From the NCBI RefSeq assembly GCF_001020565.1, contig NZ_LDAS01000001.1, positions 782,402 to 846,401 of the forward strand: 64,000 nt of DNA, given 5' to 3'. Both the position numbers and the translations under genes were made by a program. Of the stretch, positions 43,568 through 51,342 are shown one piece after another. Within the stretch, counting starts at the first letter, position 1, and every line of letters starts with the position of its first letter. Source of the DNA: Maribacter thermophilus (lineage in GTDB: Bacteria > Bacteroidota > Bacteroidia > Flavobacteriales > Flavobacteriaceae). The notes under the pieces are model-generated. The model had not been told where the DNA came from, searched no databases, and saw only the letters and a program-made list of their open reading frames with translations.

Positions 43568-45532
43568 CTAACTCCAATTCATTCTCTGCAATCTAACTGC
43601 ATTCAAAATAGCTAACAATGCTACACCCACGTCAGCAAACACGGCTTCCCACATTGTAGCAAGTCCACCAGCACCAAGAATAAGAACTATGATTTTTATT
43701 CCGAAAGCCAATGCGATATTTTGCCAAACGATACGTCTTGTAGAGCGTCCTATTTTAATGGCACGAGCAATCCTTGATGGTTGGTCATTTTGAATAATTA
43801 CATCTGCCGTTTCTATGGCAACATCACTTCCTAGACCTCCCATTGCTATGCCGACATCACTTGCAGCCAATACAGGTGCATCGTTGATACCATCACCTAT
43901 AAAAGCAACCTTTGTATCTGGTTGTGCTTTGAGTTTTTCTACTTCGTTGAGCTTATCTTCCGGGAGTAATCCGCCTTTTGCCCAATCGATACCTAATTCT
44001 TTTGCAACTTGTTGCGTAATGGAATCTTTATCGCCCGAAAGCATTATGATTTTAGAAATGCCTGATTTGCGGATTTCCTTGATAGCTTGTTGTGCATCTT
44101 CTTTCAACTCATCTGCGATAGTTACATAGCCAGCAAATTTGCCGTCTATTCCTACCATTACTATAGATTCAACAATGGTATCTGTCTCCGAAGGAACGTC
44201 AATAGCATTTGAAGTCATTAATGCTTTGTTTCCTACAAGCACGGTTTTTCCGTTTGCCGTTCCTTTCAGCCCCTTTCCTGCAATTTCAGATACTTCGCTG
44301 GCAACATAGTCTGCGCCTTCGGCTTTGTATTCCATAATAGCCTTGGCGATGGGATGTGTAGATTGCTCTTCCATTGCCATTAGGTATTTCATAAAGTCTG
44401 CCTTCGCGAAAGCGGAATCATTTACAACTTCCTTAATCTTAAAAACTCCCTTTGTAACCGTTCCGGTCTTATCCATTACAACGGTATTTACTTTAGTCAT
44501 TGCATCGAGAAAAGAGGCTCCTTTGAATAAAATTCCATTTCGGGATGCTGCGCCAAGTCCACCGAAATACCCTAAGGGAATTGAAATAACAAGTGCACAG
44601 GGACAAGAGATTACAAGAAAGATTAAAGCTCGATAGAGCCAGTCTCTAAAAACGTAATCATCAACAAAGAAATAAGGCAACAACGTGAGTCCTATAGCTA
44701 GAAAAACCACAATAGGCGTGTAAATACGTGCAAATTTTCTAATAAATAGTTCTGTTTTGGATTTTCGAGCTGTGGCATTTTGAACCATATCCAGTATTCG
44801 AGCAATCGAGCTGTTTTTGAACTCTTTAGTCGTTTCAATTTCTATAACACCATCAAGATTAATACTTCCTGCAAAAACAGACGCTCCTTTCTGGACAGTA
44901 TCAGGTTTACTTTCCCCAGTAAGGGCAGCAGTATTAAAAGAACCTTTATCCGAAACTAAAATGCCATCTACTGGCACTTTTTCCCCGACACGCACCTGAA
45001 TCTTTTCTCCTATTTCTACAGCTTCAGGGTTAACCGAAATAAAGTCACCGTTACGATTGACTAGCGCTTCATTAGGCCGAACATCGAGCAATGCTTTTAT
45101 ATTTCCTTTTGCTCGATTGACTGCTGCATGTTGAAATAATTCGCCCACGGCATAAAACAACATTACAGCCACACCTTCTGGATATTCGCCTATGGCGAAA
45201 GCACCCAAGGTTGCTATGGACATTAGAAAAAATTCTGTGAAGAAATCTCCATTTTTAATACTATTCCAACCTTCTCTTATTACTGGAAATCCAACGGGTA
45301 TGTAAGCAATGGTATACCAAATAATTCTCACCCAACCTTCAAAAAATGGTAAAGCATCAAAATAATCAATGGCAATACCTACGATAAGCATTATAAAACT
45401 TATGATAGCAGGAATATAGGTTTTTAATCTGGAAACACTCTCAGTGCTATTATGATTATGCCCATCATTGTGACTATGCTCTTTTTCTGAATCTGGTTTT
45501 AAATCTCTTAAATTGACTTTCTTTTTTCTCAT
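43568..45532 (-). CDS. Heavy-metal translocating P1B-type ATPase (Zn/Cd type)
   Basis: 654 residues forming an inner-membrane pump that exports divalent metals with ATP. Visible: a His-rich N-terminal stretch (about 19-28), the phosphatase TGES (205-208), the metal-binding CPC (310-312), the phosphorylation site DKTGT (Asp354), HP in THPIAKA and GDGIND. The last helix region ADVGVALLAILNAVRL carries the Asp-x-Gly seen in Zn/Cd/Pb pumps. Unlike ZntA/CadA it has no N-terminal HMA domain; the histidines may replace it. It overlaps the DUF3703 gene by 4 bases (ATGA) and is last in its operon. Confidence 0.93.
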   Translation of the reverse strand: MRKKKVNLRDLKPDSEKEHSHNDGHNHNSTESVSRLKTYIPAIISFIMLIVGIAIDYFDALPFFEGWVRIIWYTIAYIPVGFPVIREGWNSIKNGDFFTEFFLMSIATLGAFAIGEYPEGVAVMLFYAVGELFQHAAVNRAKGNIKALLDVRPNEALVNRNGDFISVNPEAVEIGEKIQVRVGEKVPVDGILVSDKGSFNTAALTGESKPDTVQKGASVFAGSINLDGVIEIETTKEFKNSSIARILDMVQNATARKSKTELFIRKFARIYTPIVVFLAIGLTLLPYFFVDDYVFRDWLYRALIFLVISCPCALVISIPLGYFGGLGAASRNGILFKGASFLDAMTKVNTVVMDKTGTVTKGVFKIKEVVNDSAFAKADFMKYLMAMEEQSTHPIAKAIMEYKAEGADYVASEVSEIAGKGLKGTANGKTVLVGNKALMTSNAIDVPSETDTIVESIVMVGIDGKFAGYVTIADELKEDAQQAIKEIRKSGISKIIMLSGDKDSITQQVAKELGIDWAKGGLLPEDKLNEVEKLKAQPDTKVAFIGDGINDAPVLAASDVGIAMGGLGSDVAIETADVIIQNDQPSRIARAIKIGRSTRRIVWQNIALAFGIKIIVLILGAGGLATMWEAVFADVGVALLAILNAVRLQRMNWS

Positions 45533-45897
45533 TTTGTATTGAATAATTCTTTTATATCATCAGGAATAGGCATAGGTCTTAATGGTGGTACATTTGTACC
45601 TCCTGTATTGCCTAGCGGTATATGGTTAATAAACGATTTCCAACCGCCAACAATTAATCTAAGGATTTGTCCAAATACTTCTTTTGTATTCTTGTCCATC
45701 ACCCCAAACTTTAGCATCAACCAATGTGAATAGGTATGCTCAATTGGGTAAGATTGACCTATGATATGACTACGCTCTAAATGATACCAAGCACTACCAT
45801 ATTGTTTATTTTCTAAACAAGTACTGTATTGTTTTAATTCTTCATTATATGCCTGCTTAAGATGTTTAGGTATTTTAGTATTAAACTTCATATCCAT
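45529..45897 (-). CDS. DUF3703 domain-containing protein
   Basis: 122 residues. The family signature GNTGGTNVPPLRPMPIPDDI is complete near the C terminus, and the N-terminal half has a helical AWYHLERSHIIGQ. DUF3703 proteins sit beside heavy-metal resistance genes in many bacteria; their function is unknown. It is coupled to the ATPase gene by an ATGA overlap and follows the Fur-family gene by 48 bases. Confidence 0.88.
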   Translation of the reverse strand: MDMKFNTKIPKHLKQAYNEELKQYSTCLENKQYGSAWYHLERSHIIGQSYPIEHTYSHWLMLKFGVMDKNTKEVFGQILRLIVGGWKSFINHIPLGNTGGTNVPPLRPMPIPDDIKELFNTK

Positions 45898-45945
45898 TAA
45901 TTTTCGGATAAAATTAGTTTAATAGCTAGTGCAATGGAAGTGCAT

Positions 45946-46362
45946 TTATTGCCCACTACACTTATCGCAAATACCTTTTACAACCAAGTTTACATTTTCT
46001 GAAACAAAACCTTCAGGAACTTTTATTTGAGGTATCTTATGGTCTGTTAAGCAAACGGTTTCATTGCAACTATTACAATGGAAGTGTAAGTGTAAATCGG
46101 TTTTTATATCACAGTTACAGCCTTGTTCACATAGTGCATATTTGGTTATTCCAGTGCCATCATCAATCTGATGTACAATATCATTTTCCTCAAAGGTTTT
46201 TATAGTTCTATATAACGTAGTTCTATCTGCCTTTTCAAAAGCATTTTCAATATTACTTAGTGTCACAGCTGTCTTGTTTTCGGAAAGAAACTTATATATC
46301 AATAACCGCATGGCTGTAACACGAATATCTTTTGATTCTAATAGTTGTTCAATTGTTTCCAT
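45946..46362 (-). CDS. Fur-family metal-responsive repressor
   Basis: 138 residues. A winged helix N-terminal half (about 8-80, with RTTLYRTIKTFEENDIVH) is followed by a metal-binding half with HLHFHCNSC and a C-terminal CDKC, giving the two Cys pairs that hold structural zinc. It could sense zinc (Zur-like) or another ion and probably controls this operon. It lies 2 bases after the TonB receptor gene. The exact metal cannot be read by eye. Confidence 0.88.
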   Translation of the reverse strand: METIEQLLESKDIRVTAMRLLIYKFLSENKTAVTLSNIENAFEKADRTTLYRTIKTFEENDIVHQIDDGTGITKYALCEQGCNCDIKTDLHLHFHCNSCNETVCLTDHKIPQIKVPEGFVSENVNLVVKGICDKCSGQ

Positions 46363-46364
46363 AA

Positions 46365-48551
46365 TTAATTGTGGTCTTCGTTGCCAAATGGTTTAATGAT
46401 AAGTCCTACACTAAAAATAAAACCATCTGTTGGCGCATAAATCTCCGGAAAGACAGGATTATCGTGAGGTGGTAAAACTAATGGAGAAAATCTGCTTTGT
46501 CTTCTATCTGTAAAGTTCTCAAAATTGATAAATACGCTTCCCAATTTAAAATTACGCATTAACAGTAAACCCATAGTAACGAAATCTGTTGTTTCAGTAC
46601 CGTTTGATAAAAGTTGTTTTCCTGTGTAATAAGTCTCATAGCCAATTCGCCATTTCTCAGACTCGTACATTAAAACGCTACCAGCATTGTGCTTTGCCGT
46701 TAAAGGTTTTTGTGGGTTACCTGGCAAATAATTTAGTTTGGTATCAATAAGCGCATAGTTTAAAAACCATCTAAAGTCTTTATAAGTGAATTTAATATTG
46801 GTTTCTGCTCCTTTACTGAGGATTTCATCTGGGGCATTTTCAAATTGAAAAAATCCGTTATCTGTTGAATTTAGTAGCAACCCCTTATTTATCGCTGTGA
46901 TATAGAATAGTTGATTAATAGAAAAACCAATCTCATCGGTTAAACGTGATTGATAGTTAAAATCGAAATTTACACCATAAGAACGTTCTGCATCTAGTGC
47001 AGATTTATCTATAGCAAGAATACTTTCAAAATTTATATATTCTGCTTCTTCTGTAAATATATCTGGTATTTTGTAACCTAAACCACCGCCTATTCGACTT
47101 GAAAACCCATTATCAGTTTTAAAAAGCAACGATATTCTCGGCAGTGGGAAAAAGCCAAAATCATTATTATAATCAGCTCTAAATCCTGTTTCTAAAATCC
47201 AATTATGTGATAGGTCATAGATGTTATTGGCAAATGCACCAAAGGTTACATCTTTTTGGTCCCGTTGTAGTAGTGAATTATCATTCTCGTTAAAGTTTGA
47301 GGAATACAAATTTACTCCAAATATCCAATCAGCTTTTTCTGTTTCTCTATTATAGGTAATTTCAGTAAAGGTATTAGCTTGTTTGCCATCAAAGTTTAAA
47401 TCAGGAACAGTCAGGTTTCTATCGAAAAATGAAAAACTATTTTTAAACTGTAATGAACTAATAGAATCGAACTCTGTTTGATAGACAAGTTGACTACCTA
47501 GACGTTTTGAAATGTTTTCCTCAGAATATTGATGAATACCATTTTCTCCGCTTTCAATTTTGGTAATATCTCCACCAACTCTATCGTCATAGGTTCCATT
47601 TAGTCCAAACCAAACTGTTGTTTTTTCTGATGGGTAATAAAATAGTTTTGGGTTTAATGATATTGATGTAGTTTTCGGTAAGTTACTAAAGCCATCTTCT
47701 TCAGGGTCAAAGGCTTTTTGTGAATGTCCAGACCCATATAGAGATACACCAAACTTTTCATTTCGTTTACTGTAAAAAATGTTTGCTGTACTACCCAATG
47801 CTTGTGTTTGAGTGAGCATAATATCCAATGCAGGTTCTTTATCTGGTGTTTTTGATACCATATTTACCAATCCGGCAATAGCTCCACCTCCATACAATGT
47901 TGATGAACTACCTTTTATTATTTCAAACTGCCTGAGATCTAAAGGTGGTATTTGTAGAATGCTCAATCCGCTAGAAAAGCCACCATATAGCGGAAAACCA
48001 TCTCTCAATAACTGCGTATATCTTCCGTCTAATCCTTGAATACGTATATTTGTGCTACCACTACTTAATGAGGTTTGTTGCATTTGTATACCTGTACTTT
48101 CGCGTAGTACCATAGAAATATTCGTAGGATTCATTATTGCTTTTTCCCCTAATTCCTCGACTCCGATAAACTCGATACGTGTTGGTATCTTTTTTACTGT
48201 TCTAGTGCTACGGCTTGATTGAAGTACAACTTCATCTAGTTCATTAGCACCTTCTTTAAGTTTAAATATAAAACTCGATTCGCTTGGAAGTTGAATTGTA
48301 GTTTCTAAAGTTTCAAATCCTAAAAATGAAATTACTATTTGATATTGTCCGTCGGGTATTTCTTTAAACACAGCAATACCGTCGAAATTGGTTATTGCGC
48401 CTTTTTCTAATGTTTTAAAATAAACTGTTGCACCAATTAACGGTTCATTTTCAATCTCTGAATAGACGTTTATTTGAATATTTGATGTTTGTGCCTTTAA
48501 CGATAGGCATAGCATTAATATGAGCTTTATGCTCAATATATACTTGTTCAT
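46365..48551 (-). CDS. TonB-dependent outer-membrane receptor (metal operon)
   Basis: 728 residues: signal peptide (1-20), a carboxypeptidase-regulatory-like domain (about 22-105), a plug (about 115-235, with TNIRIQGLDGRYTQLLRDG and GSSSTLYGGGAIAGLVN), then the beta barrel. It lacks the SusC length. Its place above a Fur-family gene and a Zn/Cd ATPase suggests uptake of a metal or metal complex, which is odd beside an exporter. The ligand is unknown. Confidence 0.88.
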   Translation of the reverse strand: MNKYILSIKLILMLCLSLKAQTSNIQINVYSEIENEPLIGATVYFKTLEKGAITNFDGIAVFKEIPDGQYQIVISFLGFETLETTIQLPSESSFIFKLKEGANELDEVVLQSSRSTRTVKKIPTRIEFIGVEELGEKAIMNPTNISMVLRESTGIQMQQTSLSSGSTNIRIQGLDGRYTQLLRDGFPLYGGFSSGLSILQIPPLDLRQFEIIKGSSSTLYGGGAIAGLVNMVSKTPDKEPALDIMLTQTQALGSTANIFYSKRNEKFGVSLYGSGHSQKAFDPEEDGFSNLPKTTSISLNPKLFYYPSEKTTVWFGLNGTYDDRVGGDITKIESGENGIHQYSEENISKRLGSQLVYQTEFDSISSLQFKNSFSFFDRNLTVPDLNFDGKQANTFTEITYNRETEKADWIFGVNLYSSNFNENDNSLLQRDQKDVTFGAFANNIYDLSHNWILETGFRADYNNDFGFFPLPRISLLFKTDNGFSSRIGGGLGYKIPDIFTEEAEYINFESILAIDKSALDAERSYGVNFDFNYQSRLTDEIGFSINQLFYITAINKGLLLNSTDNGFFQFENAPDEILSKGAETNIKFTYKDFRWFLNYALIDTKLNYLPGNPQKPLTAKHNAGSVLMYESEKWRIGYETYYTGKQLLSNGTETTDFVTMGLLLMRNFKLGSVFINFENFTDRRQSRFSPLVLPPHDNPVFPEIYAPTDGFIFSVGLIIKPFGNEDHN

Positions 48552-48599
48552 TGAATATGATTGTAATTAACTAAAAAGTTGAAATGAAATAGTGAAGTT

Positions 48600-48917
48600 T
48601 TAGCTAATTATTTGGGGTGGTTGCCAAATGTTGGAATGAAAGTTAAATCTATAAATTGACTGATAAGTAGCAATTAATTGTGCAGAAATATTGTGATAAA
48701 AATTGAGCTTAAATGTGACTAAAGGCTCATATGCTATTGTCATACCACAACAATTACAAATACAAGTTATAGGACAAGAATCGTCATTATCTTCTTGATG
48801 ATTGTGGGCAACACTCAATTCTTCCTTTTGCAAGTCTTCAGAATTTTGACCATCAGAACACGGCGCTGCGATCAAAGTAAACATTATAATTGCTAATATG
48901 AAGCTTAAGAATTTCAT
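48600..48917 (-). CDS. Small cysteine-rich exported protein (DUF6660-like)
   Basis: About 105 residues. A signal peptide (1-20) is followed by APCSDGQN, an acidic/histidine stretch and a cysteine cluster CPITCICNCCGM. The order CSDG then CxxxCxCxCC fits the family I know as DUF6660, found with metal genes in Bacteroidota. Metal binding is likely. The start at 48917 gives the signal peptide directly; a frame extension to 48947 crosses the promoter. It heads the minus-strand module. Confidence 0.75.
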   Translation of the reverse strand: MKFLSFILAIIMFTLIAAPCSDGQNSEDLQKEELSVAHNHQEDNDDSCPITCICNCCGMTIAYEPLVTFKLNFYHNISAQLIATYQSIYRFNFHSNIWQPPQIIS

Positions 48918-48922
48918 TAGTA

Positions 48923-48930
48923 CAAAGATA
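48923..48930 (-). promoter_or_regulatory. -7 promoter box of the minus-strand metal module (TATCTTTG)
   Basis: An exact TAnnTTTG on the minus strand, ending only 5 bases before the ATG at 48917. This implies a leaderless or nearly leaderless transcript, as in the other module. Confidence 0.5.
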
Positions 48931-48974
48931 TTAAATTCTAGATGCAATGGTTGTGCAAAGGCATATTAGCCATT

Positions 48975-49420
48975 ACATACACATTACCACTTCGCTCCTA
49001 TCGTCACTTGGGCAAAGAGTATTCCATTACCTTTTTAGAAGAAAGTTTTTATGAAGAAAAAAATCAATGAAGATGGTAACAACTTTCGCTTTTACCAAAG
49101 CTCAAGTTACATAACGCGGAACATTATGATACAGATTTGTCTAATGTGTAAAACGGCGCATGCTTGCATTTGATATAATATCAGATATGACGCCTTTAGG
49201 TTCATATCGGCAGATATTATGTCAAAGCCGTTTTACTAGAGTGTTCTTTTGCCAACGCGCCATCTCGCCGCCAATTAAAATCATCCATAGGATAATTTCA
49301 ATTGTCACGTGTAAGCTATAATTCTATCATATCAAATATCCCCTCAGCATTTAGTTATTAAAGAGAATTACGAACAGGGTCATCAATCTGTTTAATTTAC
49401 GTGGCTTCAATATGGGATCC
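48975..49420 (+). repeat. Mosaic intergenic repeat, copy C (right island border)
   Basis: It aligns with copy B at its beginning (to about 49,135), with copy A through the long stem-loop, and with both at the 25-base block 49377-49401. A further part, TTGCCAACGCGCCATCTCGCC in outline (about 49250-49271), matches copy B near 43420. No gene is seen. Confidence 0.75.
49148..49236 (+). other. Long conserved stem-loop, copy C
   Basis: Arms GTAAAACGGC (49148-49157) with GCCGTTTTAC (49227-49236); TTTGATATAAT (49169-49179) with ATTATGTCAAA (49216-49226); GATATGA (49184-49190) with TCATATC (49202-49208). The 11-base bulge and CGCCTTTAGGT loop are the same as in copy A. Both inner arms differ from copy A on both sides while still pairing. 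Confidence 0.8.
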
Positions 49421-49457
49421 TGTAATTAATGAAAAAGACTGGTTTATAATCCTACAA

Positions 49458-50057
49458 TCAATAGTACAACCTAAAATCCAGCAATTTACAGATGTTGTAA
49501 TGCCTTTGGTGCAGCTCTTCGACCACATCGAACATATTGTCATCTTCCTTAAATAAGTTAAAGAATGCTTTATCGAGATTTACGCTGCTTATTCCGTTAA
49601 ATACATTGCCATAGCCAGAAACGGCTTTTGCGTTGGTGATATCCAAGAAGTATTGAGCTTCCTCCTCGTCCAAATCTAGCACTTTTGCATTTGAAAAATG
49701 CAGGATCTTACCTTTTAACCTTCCCTCGAAAATTTCAGCAATTTCCTGTAAACTATAGTAGTAGTCGTTTAAGCAGATACTATTGGCCTCACCGGTCATT
49801 ACCAGGTAGATGATTTCATAGTCCTTAAAATTATGATCGTCCAAGACCAAAGCATTTAAGCTATCTTCGAGCCCTTCGATAGTATCGCATGTTTTATAGA
49901 TACTTGCTATGCCATATGTAATGGCTAGATGCTCTAAACTTGCCTGTGTCTCGGTCATTTGGGGTGTTTCTATGTCAAGAACTCCTTCTAAACAGTAAAT
50001 GAAATGTTCTTCTTCTGTAAATTGTTCTTGGGGCAGTTGTCGTCTTTTCTCTAGCAA
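49458..50057 (-). CDS. DUF6642-like (degenerate caspase-fold-like) protein, possibly broken at its start
   Basis: 199 residues from a TTG start. FIYCLEGVLDIETP, the spaced strand IIYLVMTGEANSICL and the following ILHFSNAKVL match in layout the DUF6642/CHAT-like family, but the SHG and Cys of the catalytic dyad would be MTG and SNA here, so it is probably inactive as a peptidase. A better ATG exists in frame at 50075 but runs ATG TTT AAT TGA: the fourth codon is a stop. A TGG at that place would give a normal start. The family assignment is tentative. Confidence 0.5.
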   Translation of the reverse strand: MLEKRRQLPQEQFTEEEHFIYCLEGVLDIETPQMTETQASLEHLAITYGIASIYKTCDTIEGLEDSLNALVLDDHNFKDYEIIYLVMTGEANSICLNDYYYSLQEIAEIFEGRLKGKILHFSNAKVLDLDEEEAQYFLDITNAKAVSGYGNVFNGISSVNLDKAFFNLFKEDDNMFDVVEELHQRHYNICKLLDFRLYY

Positions 50058-50197
50058 GTCTTTTCAATTAAACATGATAGTATAAAATTAAGGCAAGTCC
50101 ACTGTTCTTACGGGCGTTTTTGTATTAATTTATGAGTTGACCAATGCCTGCCCCCTACTCACGGTGATGGTCATCGGGTTATAAAATGGGATTATAT

Positions 50198-50232
50198 AAA
50201 AAAGGAAGGTCTACCCGACCTCCCCTTTTTTT
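50198..50232 (-). terminator. Intrinsic terminator of the glucan-utilisation operon
   Basis: AGGTC (50206-50211) pairs with GACCT (50217-50221) and is extended by G/C and A/T pairs with two mismatches, followed by a run of A on the plus strand that reads as T on the minus strand. It lies about 50 bases past the GH16 stop. Confidence 0.65.
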
Positions 50233-50281
50233 AAAACGGTATTTGGCAAGTGCCTATACCCTTTATGAAAGGCGATATGCC

Positions 50282-51331
50282 TTATTGGTATACCCGAACG
50301 TAGTCTATTTCCATGGTGTCCTCAGTGAACTCTGGATCAATATCACCTCCTAGGTTACCTCCCATGGCTATGTTCAATATAATAAAGAAATCGGCATTAA
50401 AGGGTAGGTTCTCGTTGTTTTCCAAGGTTACATAACGCACATCATCATAATATACATGAATAAGTTCCGGTGTCCATTCCAAGGAATACAAATGAAATTC
50501 GGAAGTAGATGTACTTGCTTCGGTTTCCAATCCGTAATGGGCATAAGAATCACTTGCGCTATCTTGCCAATGGAAAGTACCTAAAACCTTATTTTTTTCC
50601 CATCCTGTCTGCTCCATTATATCCATTTCACCGCAATGGGGCCAACCTACGGTGGAAAAGCTTGAGCCCAACATCCAAATTGCTGGCCATGTTCCCTGTG
50701 ATCCGGGCAATTTTGCACGTACCTCTATTTTACCATAGGTAAACGACTGTAATCCCTGTGATTTTAATCTTGCGGAAGTATATCCCGTTCCATTGGCCTT
50801 GGCAACGATTTTAAGCACCCCGTTTTCTACCACGGCATTTTCAATATTATCGGTGTAATTCTGTAACTCGTTGTTGCCCCAACCATGGTCCCCCAGATCG
50901 TAGCCCCAGTTAGAAGGATTTGGGGCGCCATCTGTATCAAATTCATCCGACCAGACCAATTGCAATTCATTATATACATATACGGTTATGGTGTAGGTGG
51001 TACTTGCAAAGCCTGCGGAGTTATATGCCGAAACAATAATCGGATATTCATTGGTGCCTGCTTGGTCAAAAGTGTAACTAAAAGTGGGGTCGGTTAGCTC
51101 TAGTGTTTCATTGTTTATCAAAACCTTGTACGAAGTAGCATTGGTGGCCGTAATGGTGAAATTAACAAGACCACTACCATCTCCGTTGGGGTTATTGCCA
51201 TCGGCGCCCGCTAAAACTCCGGAAATGGATACATTGGTAGGTATGTCGGGCCCGGTGGTTTCATCTTCGTTACTACTACAGGAGAGAAACGAAAAAAGCA
51301 CTGTAAGTATCAAAAAGACCGTATTTTTCAT
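50282..51331 (-). CDS. GH16 endo-beta-glucanase lipoprotein (laminarinase-like)
   Basis: 349 residues. Lipoprotein signal ends at LSC (Cys18) followed by SSNEDE, a surface-export signal. Residues about 32-120 form an Ig/PKD-like domain; 125-349 a GH16 beta-jelly roll with catalytic GEMDIME (Glu235, Asp237, Glu240) and the aromatic cleft segment WPAIWML. GH16 laminarinases cut beta-1,3-glucan inside the chain, and this one probably acts at the cell surface, making pieces for SusC/D. It is the last gene of the operon, 11 bases after the GH30 gene. Confidence 0.92.
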   Translation of the reverse strand: MKNTVFLILTVLFSFLSCSSNEDETTGPDIPTNVSISGVLAGADGNNPNGDGSGLVNFTITATNATSYKVLINNETLELTDPTFSYTFDQAGTNEYPIIVSAYNSAGFASTTYTITVYVYNELQLVWSDEFDTDGAPNPSNWGYDLGDHGWGNNELQNYTDNIENAVVENGVLKIVAKANGTGYTSARLKSQGLQSFTYGKIEVRAKLPGSQGTWPAIWMLGSSFSTVGWPHCGEMDIMEQTGWEKNKVLGTFHWQDSASDSYAHYGLETEASTSTSEFHLYSLEWTPELIHVYYDDVRYVTLENNENLPFNADFFIILNIAMGGNLGGDIDPEFTEDTMEIDYVRVYQ

Positions 51332-51342
51332 TTATTTATTTT

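Larger units (their letters stand above)
33750..49420. other. Metal-resistance genomic island with two modules and repeat borders
   Basis: The AT content rises sharply, and codon use shifts toward A/T-ending codons, compared with either flank. All recognisable genes concern heavy-metal export, binding or sensing. The borders and the convergent junction each carry a copy of the same mosaic repeat (33757, 42957, 48975). No integrase, transposase or tRNA was seen in or beside it, so the mode of entry is unknown. Confidence 0.65.

Noticed and set aside
33757-49420. Possible integrative or conjugative element
   Set aside because: No integrase, transposase, relaxase or tRNA target was found, so I describe repeats and an island only, not a named element.
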